Assembly (NCBI RefSeq): GCF_008364795.1
Contig: NZ_VTTM01000008.1
Coordinates: forward strand, 207,449 to 271,448
DNA from: Azospirillum oryzae
Lineage (GTDB): Bacteria > Pseudomonadota > Alphaproteobacteria > Azospirillales > Azospirillaceae
Reading direction: 5' to 3'
DNA: 64,000 nucleotides
The translations under genes were made by a program, and so were the position numbers. Under the pieces are notes generated by a model. That model ran no database searches and had not been told where the DNA came from. It saw only the letters and a list, made by a program, of their open reading frames with translations. Shown here one piece after another: positions 51,972-59,921 of the stretch. Positions within the stretch are counted from its first letter, which is position 1. Every line of letters starts with the position of its first letter.

Positions 51972-53843
51972 TCAGCCGAAGAGGTGCCGTTCTCCCAGCT
52001 CCTCGGCGCGCTTGCGTTCCAGTTCCTGATTGTAGCGGCGCAGCGCGTAGGCCTCCGTCAAATAGCCGAGCAGCCGCTTCGTCGCCGTGCTCTCCACGAC
52101 CGGAAGGCTTTCCTCCTCCGTGTCGGTGAAGAGCTTGAGAGCGCTGCGCACATTCTGCCCCGGCAGCAGGACGGCATCCGCCGACCGGGCGAGATCGCCG
52201 GCGGTGCGCTGGTCCATGTCCGCCTGCAGGGTCGGATCATGCACGGTGGAGAGGGTGACGATGCCGGCATAGGCTCCGCGTTCGTCGAGCACGAAGACCT
52301 GCTTGGCGCTGCCGAGCGGAAACATGCGGCGCAGCTCGGCCAGGCTCATGGATGCGGGGACGCTCTTGGCGTCGCGGCGCATCATCCGTCCCACCGTCAG
52401 GTTCTCGATCCAGCCGATGTCGTGCGCGCCGTGGATGGGCAGGCCGCGCAGGTGGAAGCGCCAGGTGGCGAAGGAATGGCCGAACGTCCGGCGCACGATC
52501 ATCGTCGCGACCGCCACGCTGGTGAGCACGCCGAGGGTGACGGGAAAATCGGCGGTGGCCTCCTCGACCAGCATGACCATGGTGAGCGGGGCGCCGACGA
52601 TGGCGGCGGCGACCGACCCCATCCCGATCAGGATGAAGGCGGTATAGTGGATGCCCACGTCGGGCAGCAGCCAGCCGACGATCTTCACGAAGAGGCTGCC
52701 GTACAGGCTGCCCAGGAACAGCGAAGAGCTGAACAGCCCGCCGCGGAAGCCGGAGCCGAGGGAGATGGACGAGGCGATGACCTTGGCGGCCAGCAGGCCC
52801 GCCAGGACGATCCCGTCATAGCCGAGGACGATGTTGTGCTGGATCGCGCCGTGGCCGCTGCCCAGCACCTGCGGGTAGAGCATGGCGATCGCCCCGACCA
52901 GCAGCCCCCCGACGGCCGGCCTGAGCCAGCCGGGGACATGTGCCGCCCGGAACAGCCGCTCCGCCAGCGTCACCGCCTTCATCGTGGCGATGCCGAGGAT
53001 GGCGGCGCCGATGCCGACCAGGACGAAGAAGGGATAGTCGCTCGGACCCACGCTGACGGCGTCGTAGACGGCGAAGATGGTGTCGTGGCCGCTGGTCCAG
53101 CGGGTGATGATGCCGGCGGTGATGGCGGACAGGCTGACCGGCGCCAGGGCGGCGAGCGTATAGCTGCCGATCACCAGTTCGAAGGCATAGAAGGCCCCGG
53201 CGAGCGGGGCGTTGAACGCGGCGGCGATGGCGGCGGCGGCGCCGCAGCCGACCAGGATCCGCAGGTCGGCGCGGCGAAGCTTGAAGGCCTGCCCGGCCGT
53301 GGAGGTGACGCCCGCCCCCACCTGGGTGTAGGCCGCCTCCATGCCGACCGAGGCGCCGAAGGCGTTGGACATCAAGGTCGAGGCGGCCAGGCGAAGGCTG
53401 TCGAGCAGGGACATCGTGCCGCCGTAGAGCGCGTTCGCCTCGATGGGGTCGACGATGTCCTTCGCCCGCAGGCGCCGGGCGAAGCTGCCGAAAATGCCGA
53501 GCGCCAGCCCGCCCACCATCGGAATGATCAGCGGCTGCCAGGGGCCGATGGCCACGCCTGCGCTCAGATGGGCGCCGCGCGGGAGATCGAAGAGCACCGA
53601 ATGCAGCAGCCCGACGGCTTTCTGGAGCAGGGCGACCCCGCCGGCGATCAGGGCCGCGGCAAGCACCCCGAGGGCGACGATGGCGAAATCATTGTCGCGG
53701 ACATTCCGGCTGGCCAGGGCGCGGAGCAGGAACAGGCGGCTGCGGAACCAGCCGCCGTGACGGCCCTCCGGAGCGGGGTGCAGGGACGGCCGGTCGCCCG
53801 TGTCCTTCCGTTTGGGAAGGAGGGGAATGGGGGGCAGGGACAT
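51972..53843 (-). CDS. ClC-family chloride channel or transporter with CBS domains
   Basis: This 623-residue protein has a ClC membrane domain (about 40-450) and a cytoplasmic CBS pair (from about 475; VGRMMRRDAKSVPASMSLAEL and PGQNVRSALKLFTDTEEESLPVV). The gating-Glu region reads GASVGMEAAYTQ, so the Glu of the GxExP motif is kept, and GFRGGLFSSSLFLGSLYG corresponds to the GGIFAP-type motif. The first selectivity segment, normally GSGIP, is unusual here (IEANALYGGTMSL). It could be an H+/anion exchanger or channel; the ion is not decided by sequence. A diverged palindromic repeat lies just upstream. Confidence 0.9.
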   Translation of the reverse strand: MSLPPIPLLPKRKDTGDRPSLHPAPEGRHGGWFRSRLFLLRALASRNVRDNDFAIVALGVLAAALIAGGVALLQKAVGLLHSVLFDLPRGAHLSAGVAIGPWQPLIIPMVGGLALGIFGSFARRLRAKDIVDPIEANALYGGTMSLLDSLRLAASTLMSNAFGASVGMEAAYTQVGAGVTSTAGQAFKLRRADLRILVGCGAAAAIAAAFNAPLAGAFYAFELVIGSYTLAALAPVSLSAITAGIITRWTSGHDTIFAVYDAVSVGPSDYPFFVLVGIGAAILGIATMKAVTLAERLFRAAHVPGWLRPAVGGLLVGAIAMLYPQVLGSGHGAIQHNIVLGYDGIVLAGLLAAKVIASSISLGSGFRGGLFSSSLFLGSLYGSLFVKIVGWLLPDVGIHYTAFILIGMGSVAAAIVGAPLTMVMLVEEATADFPVTLGVLTSVAVATMIVRRTFGHSFATWRFHLRGLPIHGAHDIGWIENLTVGRMMRRDAKSVPASMSLAELRRMFPLGSAKQVFVLDERGAYAGIVTLSTVHDPTLQADMDQRTAGDLARSADAVLLPGQNVRSALKLFTDTEEESLPVVESTATKRLLGYLTEAYALRRYNQELERKRAEELGERHLFG

Positions 53844-53896
53844 GGCGGGACGCGGCTGTTGGAGCCCCCGGGACGGGCGGACATCCCCGGCATCTG

Positions 53897-53997
53897 CAGC
53901 GTCGTGCGTTCAATATGAAACGCGCGACGCTGTGGCTTCATGTTTGGCGATTGGATTCACGCACCAAATCGATTCCGATTTTACGCGATCCGGTCTA
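53897..53997. repeat. Diverged relative of the bipartite palindromic element
   Basis: Hairpin 1: CAGCGTCGTGCGTT (53897-53910) with AACGCGCGACGCTG (53919-53932), one G-T wobble. Hairpin 2: AAATCG-attc-CGATTT (53966-53981), preceded by GATTCACGC (53954-53962) and ending GATCCGGTCTA at 53997. The ATTC loop, GATTCACGC lead-in and CTA end are the same as in the 104-bp element although the stem bases differ. The terminal CTA is the stop of the DUF1579-like gene. Confidence 0.65.
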
Positions 53998-54528
53998 AGC
54001 GGCGCCGGTGCCGGACGCAACGACAAACTCACCGGCCCCTGCCCCCGCCTCCGCCCGTTTGAAATCCATGGTCCAGTTCGTTTCCCAGCTTTCGCCGCCG
54101 TCGGCGGACATCGCCTGCTCCCAGCGCGGGCTGGCGGTGTGGGTATCCAGCCAGAGGAAACGAGTCTTGACCGGCCGCCCCTTGAAGCAGTCATCCGCGT
54201 AAAAAGTTCCGACCTCACCCTCGAACCGTCCCATCACCGGGGTCTCGATCGAAAGCGGATCGGCGGTGGAAAGCCACCAGATGGCCCAGAGCCCGCGCCG
54301 TGGATCGTAGGACCTGATTGCAATCGCTCTGTAAGCGCCCTGCGGGAGGTTCAGAAAATTGTCCTCGATGTTTCCGTTCCCGCCAAGCACCGGCCGCATG
54401 TCCGCCGTTCCGGTGAAGCTGTCCCACTCCTGACAGCCGGCCAGACGCTCTCGCAGACGGCGATGCGAGACGTGCCAGGATCCAATCTCGAAATCAAAGG
54501 CACGCGCCATCTCGTCATGGTCGCTCAT
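53995..54528 (-). CDS. DUF1579-like protein under a LexA box
   Basis: This 177-residue soluble protein has a beta-rich, lipocalin-like character (ARAFDFEIGSWHVSHRRL, FTGTADMRPVLGGNGNIEDNFL, YRAIAIRSYDPRRGLWAIWWLS, WEQAMSADGGESWETNWTMDF), close to DUF1579-type proteins of unknown role. The ATG at 54528 has GGGAGA at 6 nt. A perfect GTTC-N7-GTTC box lies 33 bp upstream, so it should be DNA-damage-inducible. Its TAG stop is supplied by the adjoining palindromic repeat. Confidence 0.82.
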   Translation of the reverse strand: MSDHDEMARAFDFEIGSWHVSHRRLRERLAGCQEWDSFTGTADMRPVLGGNGNIEDNFLNLPQGAYRAIAIRSYDPRRGLWAIWWLSTADPLSIETPVMGRFEGEVGTFYADDCFKGRPVKTRFLWLDTHTASPRWEQAMSADGGESWETNWTMDFKRAEAGAGAGEFVVASGTGAA

Positions 54529-54560
54529 CTGCAATCTCCCAGGCCAAACAAGAGTACAAT

Positions 54561-54575
54561 GTTCGCTTTATGTTC
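54561..54575 (-). promoter_or_regulatory. LexA (SOS) box upstream of the DUF1579-like gene
   Basis: GTTC-GCTTTAT-GTTC, read on the gene strand GAAC-ATAAAGC-GAAC, ends 33 bp before the start. It is nearly the same as the box at 28829-28843 (both GAACATA...GCGAACAT on their gene strand). Confidence 0.85.
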
Positions 54576-54660
54576 CAAGCGGTGTCAAGGCCATAGGAGA
54601 AGTGACCCAAAAGCCGCCGTCCGCGACGATGCCTGGGGACGACGCCGGGGGGGCGGTGCC

Positions 54661-54731
54661 GTGGTGGTGCTGGTCGATGACGACCCGCTGATCCGGGCCG
54701 GTGCGGCGTCGCCCTCATCCAGGATGCGATC
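54661..54731 (+). pseudogene. Frameshifted remnant of a response-regulator receiver
   Basis: Codons from 54661 read VVVLVDDDPLIRAG, the start of a receiver domain; from 54708 a different frame reads VALIQDAI, which is what should follow. The two parts are separated by a frameshift and nothing else of the gene remains. The 54529-54835 gap otherwise contains only the LexA box and no gene. Confidence 0.6.
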
Positions 54732-54835
54732 CACCCGCCCCTTCGGCAGCCGGACGGCCACCCCGGCTTTTGCCCGGGGTGGCCGTCGGAGGCGGGCGGT
54801 TGACATCCGCCCTGCCACGCATTGTGCGCTTCAGA

Positions 54836-55591
54836 TCACTGCTTGTTGCCGGGCTTGGCGCCGGACTTGTTGGCGTCCGCCCTGCCGCCGACCGGCTCCA
54901 CCTTGACGTCGGTGCGGCGGGCGACGGCCTCCACGGTCTTTTCCTGTTCGGACGCCGTCTTGGACAGCACGACCTCCTCGACGACGCGGGCCTTCTTGGT
55001 GATCTCCGGCGTTTCGGAGGCCGCCGTCAGCTCGATGGTCTTCTCACCGAAGGCGGCCTTCTCCTCGTCGGGGCTCAGGGGCCGGTCGACCTTGCGGTGT
55101 TCCACATCCACCGTCTCGTCGCGCAGCGTCACGGTTTCCCGGACCGGCGTCTCGGTGACCTCCGACGTGGCCTTCACCCCGCCCTTGGCGACCCGGCGCT
55201 TGCCGATCTCGACCTCCTCCTTCACCGACTGGAGGGTCTCCTGCTCGACGCTGCCGCCGTTGCCCGCCTTCTGGGCCGGCTTACCCGCCGCCGAGGGGGC
55301 GGGCAGGTCGACGGATCCATTCTCGTCGAGGATGGCTTCCGCCGCGTCGGCATCCTGGTCGGCAATGTCGGCCGCGACCAGGGTGTGGCCCTGGCGGATG
55401 GCCGCACCGTACTGCTCGGCCAGTTCCTTCTCGAAGCCGTGCCCCAGCAGGCCCCGGGCGGCCTTGTCGGCGCTGTCGGGGCCGCCGAAGGTTTCGATAT
55501 CGGCTTCCTGGCAGCCCGCCGCGATCAGAGCCTGGAAGGCCTTTTTGGCGGAACCGCTTTCCTTGTAAAGTCCAACGACGATCGTGCTCAT
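54836..55591 (-). CDS. YsnF/AvaK (DUF2382) stress protein
   Basis: The 251-residue protein starts with a general-stress-like N-domain (STIVVGLYKESGSAKKAFQALIAAGC...) and carries the DUF2382 repeat region (VKEEVEIGKRRVAKGGVKAT, TPVRETVTLRDETVDVEHRKVDRP, and a second weaker unit ending KKARVVEEVVLSKT). Proteins of this group are typically part of the alphaproteobacterial general stress or desiccation response, though their biochemical role is unknown. The C-terminus is low-complexity and charged. A second DUF2382 gene lies 55 bp upstream on the same strand. Confidence 0.88.
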   Translation of the reverse strand: MSTIVVGLYKESGSAKKAFQALIAAGCQEADIETFGGPDSADKAARGLLGHGFEKELAEQYGAAIRQGHTLVAADIADQDADAAEAILDENGSVDLPAPSAAGKPAQKAGNGGSVEQETLQSVKEEVEIGKRRVAKGGVKATSEVTETPVRETVTLRDETVDVEHRKVDRPLSPDEEKAAFGEKTIELTAASETPEITKKARVVEEVVLSKTASEQEKTVEAVARRTDVKVEPVGGRADANKSGAKPGNKQ

Positions 55592-55646
55592 GATATTCTC
55601 CAGTAGGATTTAAAGTATTTCAGGGGCTTGAGATAAGGCAGGCCGC

Positions 55647-56048
55647 TCAGGCCGCAGGGGCGTCCGGCGGCGGATCCTGGTCGACGACGACCTCCTGCCG
55701 GCGCAGCGTGACACGTTCGGTCATCTTGCGGCTCGCGGTGCGGCGGGTGATCCGGACCTCTTCCACCAGCTTCAGGCGGACCTCCACGACCGCCACCTCC
55801 TCGATCACCGAGATGACGGTCGTGTCGCCGTCCTGACGGTCGGGGATCGGGGCATCGACGAAGCGTCCGACGGGGAACCGCTCGACCTCCAGCGTCTCCA
55901 CCGACAGGTCGGCTTCGACAGGCTGCTCATGCTCGTGGCTGATGGTGCGGGCATGAACGGTCCCGGTCACCTGGGCCCGTTTGTTGACGCTCACCCGCTC
56001 TTCGACGGCGAGAAGCGTCTGCGGCCCGTTTTCGTCCGAGTTGGTCAA
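55647..56048 (-). CDS. DUF2382-like protein
   Basis: A 133-residue protein made mainly of charged, repeat-like beta segments (LLAVEERVSVNKRAQVTGTVHAR, VEVRLKLVEEVRITRRTASRKMTERVTLRRQEVVVD) that match the DUF2382/YsnF pattern. It is probably co-transcribed with the longer YsnF-like gene downstream (55-bp gap). The stress role is inferred from its family. Confidence 0.85.
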   Translation of the reverse strand: MTNSDENGPQTLLAVEERVSVNKRAQVTGTVHARTISHEHEQPVEADLSVETLEVERFPVGRFVDAPIPDRQDGDTTVISVIEEVAVVEVRLKLVEEVRITRRTASRKMTERVTLRRQEVVVDQDPPPDAPAA

Positions 56049-56130
56049 CGGAGGTCCTCCTGCGGTTCTGCTCCTGCGGTTCCGGTGGGCCGGGGAGCTG
56101 GAAAGAGCCGGCCGGATGCCGGCGGCGGCG

Positions 56131-56655
56131 TCAGGCCTCGGGCCGGGGCGTCATCTGCTTGGCGCCTTCCGTCATGCGGGACGCGGCCTGGGCGATGCGG
56201 ACATTGACTTCGAAGAAGGCCAGCCAGCCGCCGAGCAGATAGCGGCTGCCCGCCATCATGATGTCCTGCGGGCCGTGGGCCCGGAGCATGCTGCTCATCA
56301 TCTCGTTCTGGCGCTCGACCGCCTGGTTCATGAAGGTGACGGCCTCCGCGAGGCCTCCCCCATAAATCGCTGCCGGAGCATTGCCGGATTCCGTCGCCCG
56401 TCCGGCATCCGGAAAGCCACCCATGCTGCCGCTGCCGGACAGCTTCGGCGGCCAGGGTCTCGGCTGCTGGCCGAGGAGGCCGCGGGAGGCCTGTGCTGCC
56501 GCTGCGCCGGCTTTCGGCGCTTGCTCTTCACTGGCACTGCGGATGCTGGGGCGGATGTTGGGCCTCTTGGATGCCTCGGCGCTTGCCGCGGCTTCGTCGC
56601 TGGCGCTGTGAATGGTGGGGCGGGTGGTGGGAGTCGGGTGCGTGCCGTCGTCCAT
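56131..56655 (-). CDS. Hypothetical protein with phasin-like C-terminus
   Basis: The first ~95 residues of this 174-residue protein are disordered, with Thr/Ser/Pro repeats including the duplicated RPTIHSASDE / RPSIRSASEE. The last ~75 residues form amphipathic helices (LAEAVTFMNQAVERQNEMMSSM, WLAFFEVNVRIAQAASRMTEGAKQM) reminiscent of phasins that coat polyhydroxybutyrate granules. The family is not certain. The ATG at 56655 has TGGAGACGAC upstream. Confidence 0.6.
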   Translation of the reverse strand: MDDGTHPTPTTRPTIHSASDEAAASAEASKRPNIRPSIRSASEEQAPKAGAAAAQASRGLLGQQPRPWPPKLSGSGSMGGFPDAGRATESGNAPAAIYGGGLAEAVTFMNQAVERQNEMMSSMLRAHGPQDIMMAGSRYLLGGWLAFFEVNVRIAQAASRMTEGAKQMTPRPEA

Positions 56656-57008
56656 GTCGTCTCCATGACTGTTCGGGATGGTGGTCGGGTGCGGGCAGGG
56701 AGCGCCGGGCTCGACCTGAATGACTTAGGCAAATATTATGCTGCGCTGCAAAAAATCAATTGGCGCAGAAATATAATTATGAGAACTCCACTATAAATCG
56801 TAAGCTAAAAGGAGATAATGTTTGAAGAAATGTGGCCGGTATTATGACATTCGTGATTTCGAGAAAATTGCTTTCTCTGGATAATTAATATGTTTTGTTT
56901 GTCAGATCAGGCGTCCGTCGATGTGTCGGCGCCACTTTTGCGTATAATGAGCCTGTGGTCCGCACCTGTATCTTTTCAAAAGAAACGACCAAACGCAGGG
57001 AGCGTTGC
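56656..57008. other. AT-rich control region upstream of the LOV-like kinase
   Basis: This 350-bp, markedly AT-rich region holds the divergent promoters of the phasin-like gene and the kinase. AAAAGGAG at about 56808-56815 precedes a nine-codon frame (ATG 56818, stop TGA 56845-56847; peptide MFEEMWPVL), which could be a leader peptide or chance. Confidence 0.4.
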
Positions 57009-58202
57009 ATGCCCGGTAATCCCCGCGACCAGAAGGACGCAGAGAAGATGGTCAAGGCGGAGGAGGCGCGTGGCGGTCCCTTCGTGGTGGCCGCGGAATC
57101 GACCCTGATGCCGATGCTGATCGCCGATCCGACCCTGCCGGATGTGCCGGTCGTCTTCGTCAACGCCGCGTTCATCAAACTGAGCGGCTATGCGCGTGAG
57201 GAGGTTCTGGGCAGGAGCTATCACCTCCTGTCCGGCGCCGACACCGACCCGGAGGTGGCGCGTGCCATCGACCTGGCCGTGCGCGCCGGGGAGGCCATCG
57301 TGCGCGGGGTGCAGCTTTACCGGAAGGACGGAAAGCTGCTGTGGGTGCTCCAGCATGTCGCCCCCGTCTTCGAGGAGGGGCGCATCCGTTACCACTTCGC
57401 CTCATTTGTCGACATCACCGAGCGCAAGGCGGCGGAAGACCAATTGCGGCAGCTCAACGAGGAGCTCGACCGCCGCATCTCGTCACGCACCGAGCGGCTG
57501 GACGATCTCAACCGCCAGCTCGCCAGTGAAGTCGAGCGCCGCATCGAAGTGGAACGGGTGCTGCGCAAAACGCTTTACGACAAGGATTTGCTGCTGCGCG
57601 ACAAGGACGACCTGATGCGGGAGGTGAACCACCGCGTCAAGAACACCTTGCAGATGGCCTCGTCCTTTCTGCGCATCCAGCTGAGCGTTGCCCGGAGCCA
57701 GGGGCCGGCCGTGCAGGAGGCGCTGCACAGCGCCGTGGAGCGGCTGGACCGCATGGCCGAGATCCACGAGAAGCTCTACCGGGCGCAGGGGCTGCAGGAG
57801 ATCGAGTTCGGCGGGTATCTGGGGATGCTGTGCCGTGACCTGCTGGCGTCCTTCGGGGCCGCACCCAGCCCGAACATCGTGCTGGACGTCGATGCCGACG
57901 AGGCCTTTTTGAAGCCGGATCAGGCCATCCCGCTGGCCCTCATCGCCAACGAAGCGATGATCAACGCGCTGAAATACGCCTTCCCCGATGGACGCCCCGG
58001 CCGCATCGCCGTCTCGTTCCGCCACACCTCGCGCAGCCTTCTGTGCATGACCATCGGTGACGACGGCGTCGGCATGCCCGACGAACGGCGGACCGGCTCG
58101 CTCGGCCTCACCCTGATGGAGTTGCTGGCCAAGCAGATCGAAGGCGGCGTGACCGTCAGGTCCGGCAAGGGCACCACCGTCACGGTGTCGATCCCGGCGT
58201 GA
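57009..58202 (+). CDS. HisKA_2-type histidine kinase with LOV-like PAS domain lacking the photoactive Cys
   Basis: This 397-residue soluble kinase has a PAS/LOV-like N-domain (PVVFVNAAFIKLSGYAREEVLGRSYHLLSGADTDPEV, then LYRKDGKLLWVLQH and FASFVDITERK), a coiled linker and a HisKA_2/HWE-type core (MREVNHRVKNTLQMASSFLRIQ with the phospho-His near residue 208; IANEAMINALKYAFPDG; GDDGVGMPDE). In true LOV domains the motif is GRNCRFLQG; here Tyr71 replaces the Cys and the usual flavin-contact Asn residues are also gone, so light sensing by flavin adduct is not expected. The ATG at 57009 has AGGGAG upstream. It sits beside stress-type DUF2382 genes. Confidence 0.9.
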   Translation: MPGNPRDQKDAEKMVKAEEARGGPFVVAAESTLMPMLIADPTLPDVPVVFVNAAFIKLSGYAREEVLGRSYHLLSGADTDPEVARAIDLAVRAGEAIVRGVQLYRKDGKLLWVLQHVAPVFEEGRIRYHFASFVDITERKAAEDQLRQLNEELDRRISSRTERLDDLNRQLASEVERRIEVERVLRKTLYDKDLLLRDKDDLMREVNHRVKNTLQMASSFLRIQLSVARSQGPAVQEALHSAVERLDRMAEIHEKLYRAQGLQEIEFGGYLGMLCRDLLASFGAAPSPNIVLDVDADEAFLKPDQAIPLALIANEAMINALKYAFPDGRPGRIAVSFRHTSRSLLCMTIGDDGVGMPDERRTGSLGLTLMELLAKQIEGGVTVRSGKGTTVTVSIPA

Positions 58203-58231
58203 CCGCCCGAGATCCCGGCGTGACCGCCCGA
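58191..58231. repeat. 20-bp direct repeat spanning the kinase stop codon
   Basis: ATCCCGGCGTGACCGCCCGA occurs at 58191-58210 and again at 58212-58231. The TGA stop of the kinase lies in the first copy. It is a recent tandem duplication by appearance. Confidence 0.75.
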
Positions 58232-58266
58232 TGGCGACGGGTCCAAGCGGCCGGAGCGAAGCGGTC

Positions 58267-58854
58267 ATGACGCTGCATATCCCGACATCCGAGGTTCTGC
58301 GTGGCTTGCTGGACGAGGCTCCGGCGGACTGCATCACGCTCGGCTGGCTGCTGGAAAAACTCCACAAGCGCTCCTTCGGCATCGTTCTGCTGCTGCTGGC
58401 GCTGATCGGGCTGGCTCCGGGAACGTCGCCGGTCGTCGGGCTGCTGCTGACCGTTCCCGCTTTCCAGATGATCCTGGCGCGCGAGAGTCCGGTTTTTCCC
58501 CGGATCATCACGTCCCGGCGCTTTTCGACACGGCGCCTGGTCCGGCTGGTCGATCGTGCCGTGCCGGTGCTGAGGCGCATGGAGACGGTCATACACCCGC
58601 GCTGGAAGACGCCGTTCGAAGCGACGACGCGTGTGGTCGGGCTGGTCGTTCTCGCGCTGACAAGCGTCTTCTTCGTCCCGATCCCCCTGAGCAACGTCGT
58701 GCCGGCCGTGACGATCATGCTGATCGCCCTGGCTTATCTGGAGGAGGACGGGGTGTTGCTGGCGCTGTCCCTGGCGGTTGCCGCCGCCGTTCTCTTCGTC
58801 GCGACCTTCACCATCTGGCAATCGGTCCAGGCGGTCCGGTTCATGGCGTCTTGA
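58267..58854 (+). CDS. exoD: ExoD-family membrane protein
   Basis: This 195-residue protein matches ExoD: an N-terminal cytoplasmic part with GLLDEAPADCITLGWLLEKLHKRSFGIVLLLLALIGLAPG and several hydrophobic helices, ending in a conserved membrane segment. ExoD affects exopolysaccharide production and alkali tolerance in rhizobia. The start is ATG 58267 (chosen) or ATG 58231. It follows the LOV-like kinase gene by about 60 bp and may be co-transcribed. Confidence 0.9.
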   Translation: MTLHIPTSEVLRGLLDEAPADCITLGWLLEKLHKRSFGIVLLLLALIGLAPGTSPVVGLLLTVPAFQMILARESPVFPRIITSRRFSTRRLVRLVDRAVPVLRRMETVIHPRWKTPFEATTRVVGLVVLALTSVFFVPIPLSNVVPAVTIMLIALAYLEEDGVLLALSLAVAAAVLFVATFTIWQSVQAVRFMAS

Positions 58855-59070
58855 GCCGGGCATCGCAACGGCGTCGCCGCGACCTGCCCCGATGGAGCGG
58901 GGGAAGGATCGCGCTCCACATTGAGGCAATAAAAGCGTATAAGAATTAAGAAAAGAAAAGCGTACAGGATTTTGCGCCAAATGAGATTTGATATAAATAT
59001 TTGAGGTTGATCATTGTGTCGTAAATTATCGCCACCATATTCATTATGAAACTCGTAACAGGAGGTTGCG

Positions 59071-59226
59071 ATGACGCTCAGGAATACGACGCTATCAGAG
59101 TGGACCGCTTCAGAGCGTGCAGCCTGGGCGTTGTCCGCGCCGAAATGGAAAAGCATGGCCTATCTGACACTTGGCATGTCAGTCGGCTTTCTTGCAGGGT
59201 TGGCGTTCTCGGGCTTCAGCGGATAG
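59071..59226 (+). CDS. 51-residue single-span membrane protein
   Basis: The product begins TLRNTTLSEWTASERAAWAL, then has one membrane helix (MAYLTLGMSVGFLAGLAFSG). AACAGGAGG stands 5 nt before the ATG, an excellent ribosome site. The upstream 216 bp is AT-rich with a possible TTGAGG-N17-AATTAT promoter near 59001-59029. I recognise no family, but the start signal and helix support a real gene. Confidence 0.72.
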   Translation: MTLRNTTLSEWTASERAAWALSAPKWKSMAYLTLGMSVGFLAGLAFSGFSG

Positions 59227-59464
59227 CGTGTCTGCTGCAAGATGAACGTCCTGCAAAGACGACGGCTGCGACGACGGCTGCGCTCGACCACCCGAATAGC
59301 ATCTGCTGGACGCCATCCGCCGCAAGCCCGTCAATTCGAACGGGCACCTCGCTTGCCATCAAAGCTTGCCATCAAAATGCGATTACCAGGTCATTCGTCC
59401 GACCGGCGACCTGACCCGGAGAGCACCTTCGGAAACCGCCGGACATGCACGGGAGCATCTTTCG
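59227..59464. repeat. Intergenic stretch with two short tandem duplications
   Basis: GACGACGGCTGC is present twice in tandem at 59258-59281, and GCTTGCCATCAAA twice at 59350-59375. No gene is apparent in these 238 bp. Confidence 0.65.
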
Positions 59465-59794
59465 ATGAGCACCGCATTCACCCGCACAACCACCAGGACC
59501 GTGACGTTCACCCGTCCCTTCGAATTGAGCGGCATGGACGGAGTGCAGCCGGCGGGGAGCTACGTCGTGGAAACCGACGAGGAGCTGATCGACTCGCTCT
59601 CTTTCCCCGTGTACCGCCGTACTGCGACCTGGATCCATCTGCCGCATGTCGATGGACGCTCCAATGGAGGGTCGGGCATGGCGCAGACGGCGCTCATCGA
59701 CCCGGATGAACTGGACAGGATCCTGGCATCGGCGGAAACGCCGGAAACGGAACCCCCATACGGTTCGCAGGGGCATGGTTCGCAGGGCACGTGA
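59465..59794 (+). CDS. Small conserved hypothetical protein
   Basis: A 109-residue soluble protein with a beta-rich core (RTVTFTRPFELSGMDGVQPAGSYVVETDEELIDSLSFPVYRRTATWIHLP), a pattern shared by small hypothetical proteins of many rhizobia and Azospirillum. The C-terminus repeats GSQGHGSQG, from a short duplication at about 59760-59785. GGGAGCATC precedes the ATG. Function unknown. Confidence 0.72.
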   Translation: MSTAFTRTTTRTVTFTRPFELSGMDGVQPAGSYVVETDEELIDSLSFPVYRRTATWIHLPHVDGRSNGGSGMAQTALIDPDELDRILASAETPETEPPYGSQGHGSQGT

Positions 59795-59921
59795 AACCGG
59801 GTCGGGACCGGTCGGGTGCCTTCACCCTCATGCCGGGATGACTGTCGCGGCGAGGAACACGCAAGAGCGGTGCAGTCAGTCCAGTTCCTACTGTGGACCG
59901 CACCGGAGAGGAGAAGCCGTC

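Noticed and set aside
53800..54906. Plus-strand frame crossing the palindromic repeat and the DUF1579-like gene
   Set aside because: It runs antisense to the ClC start and the DUF1579-like gene; only its receiver-like fragment at 54661 has meaning, and that is recorded as a remnant.
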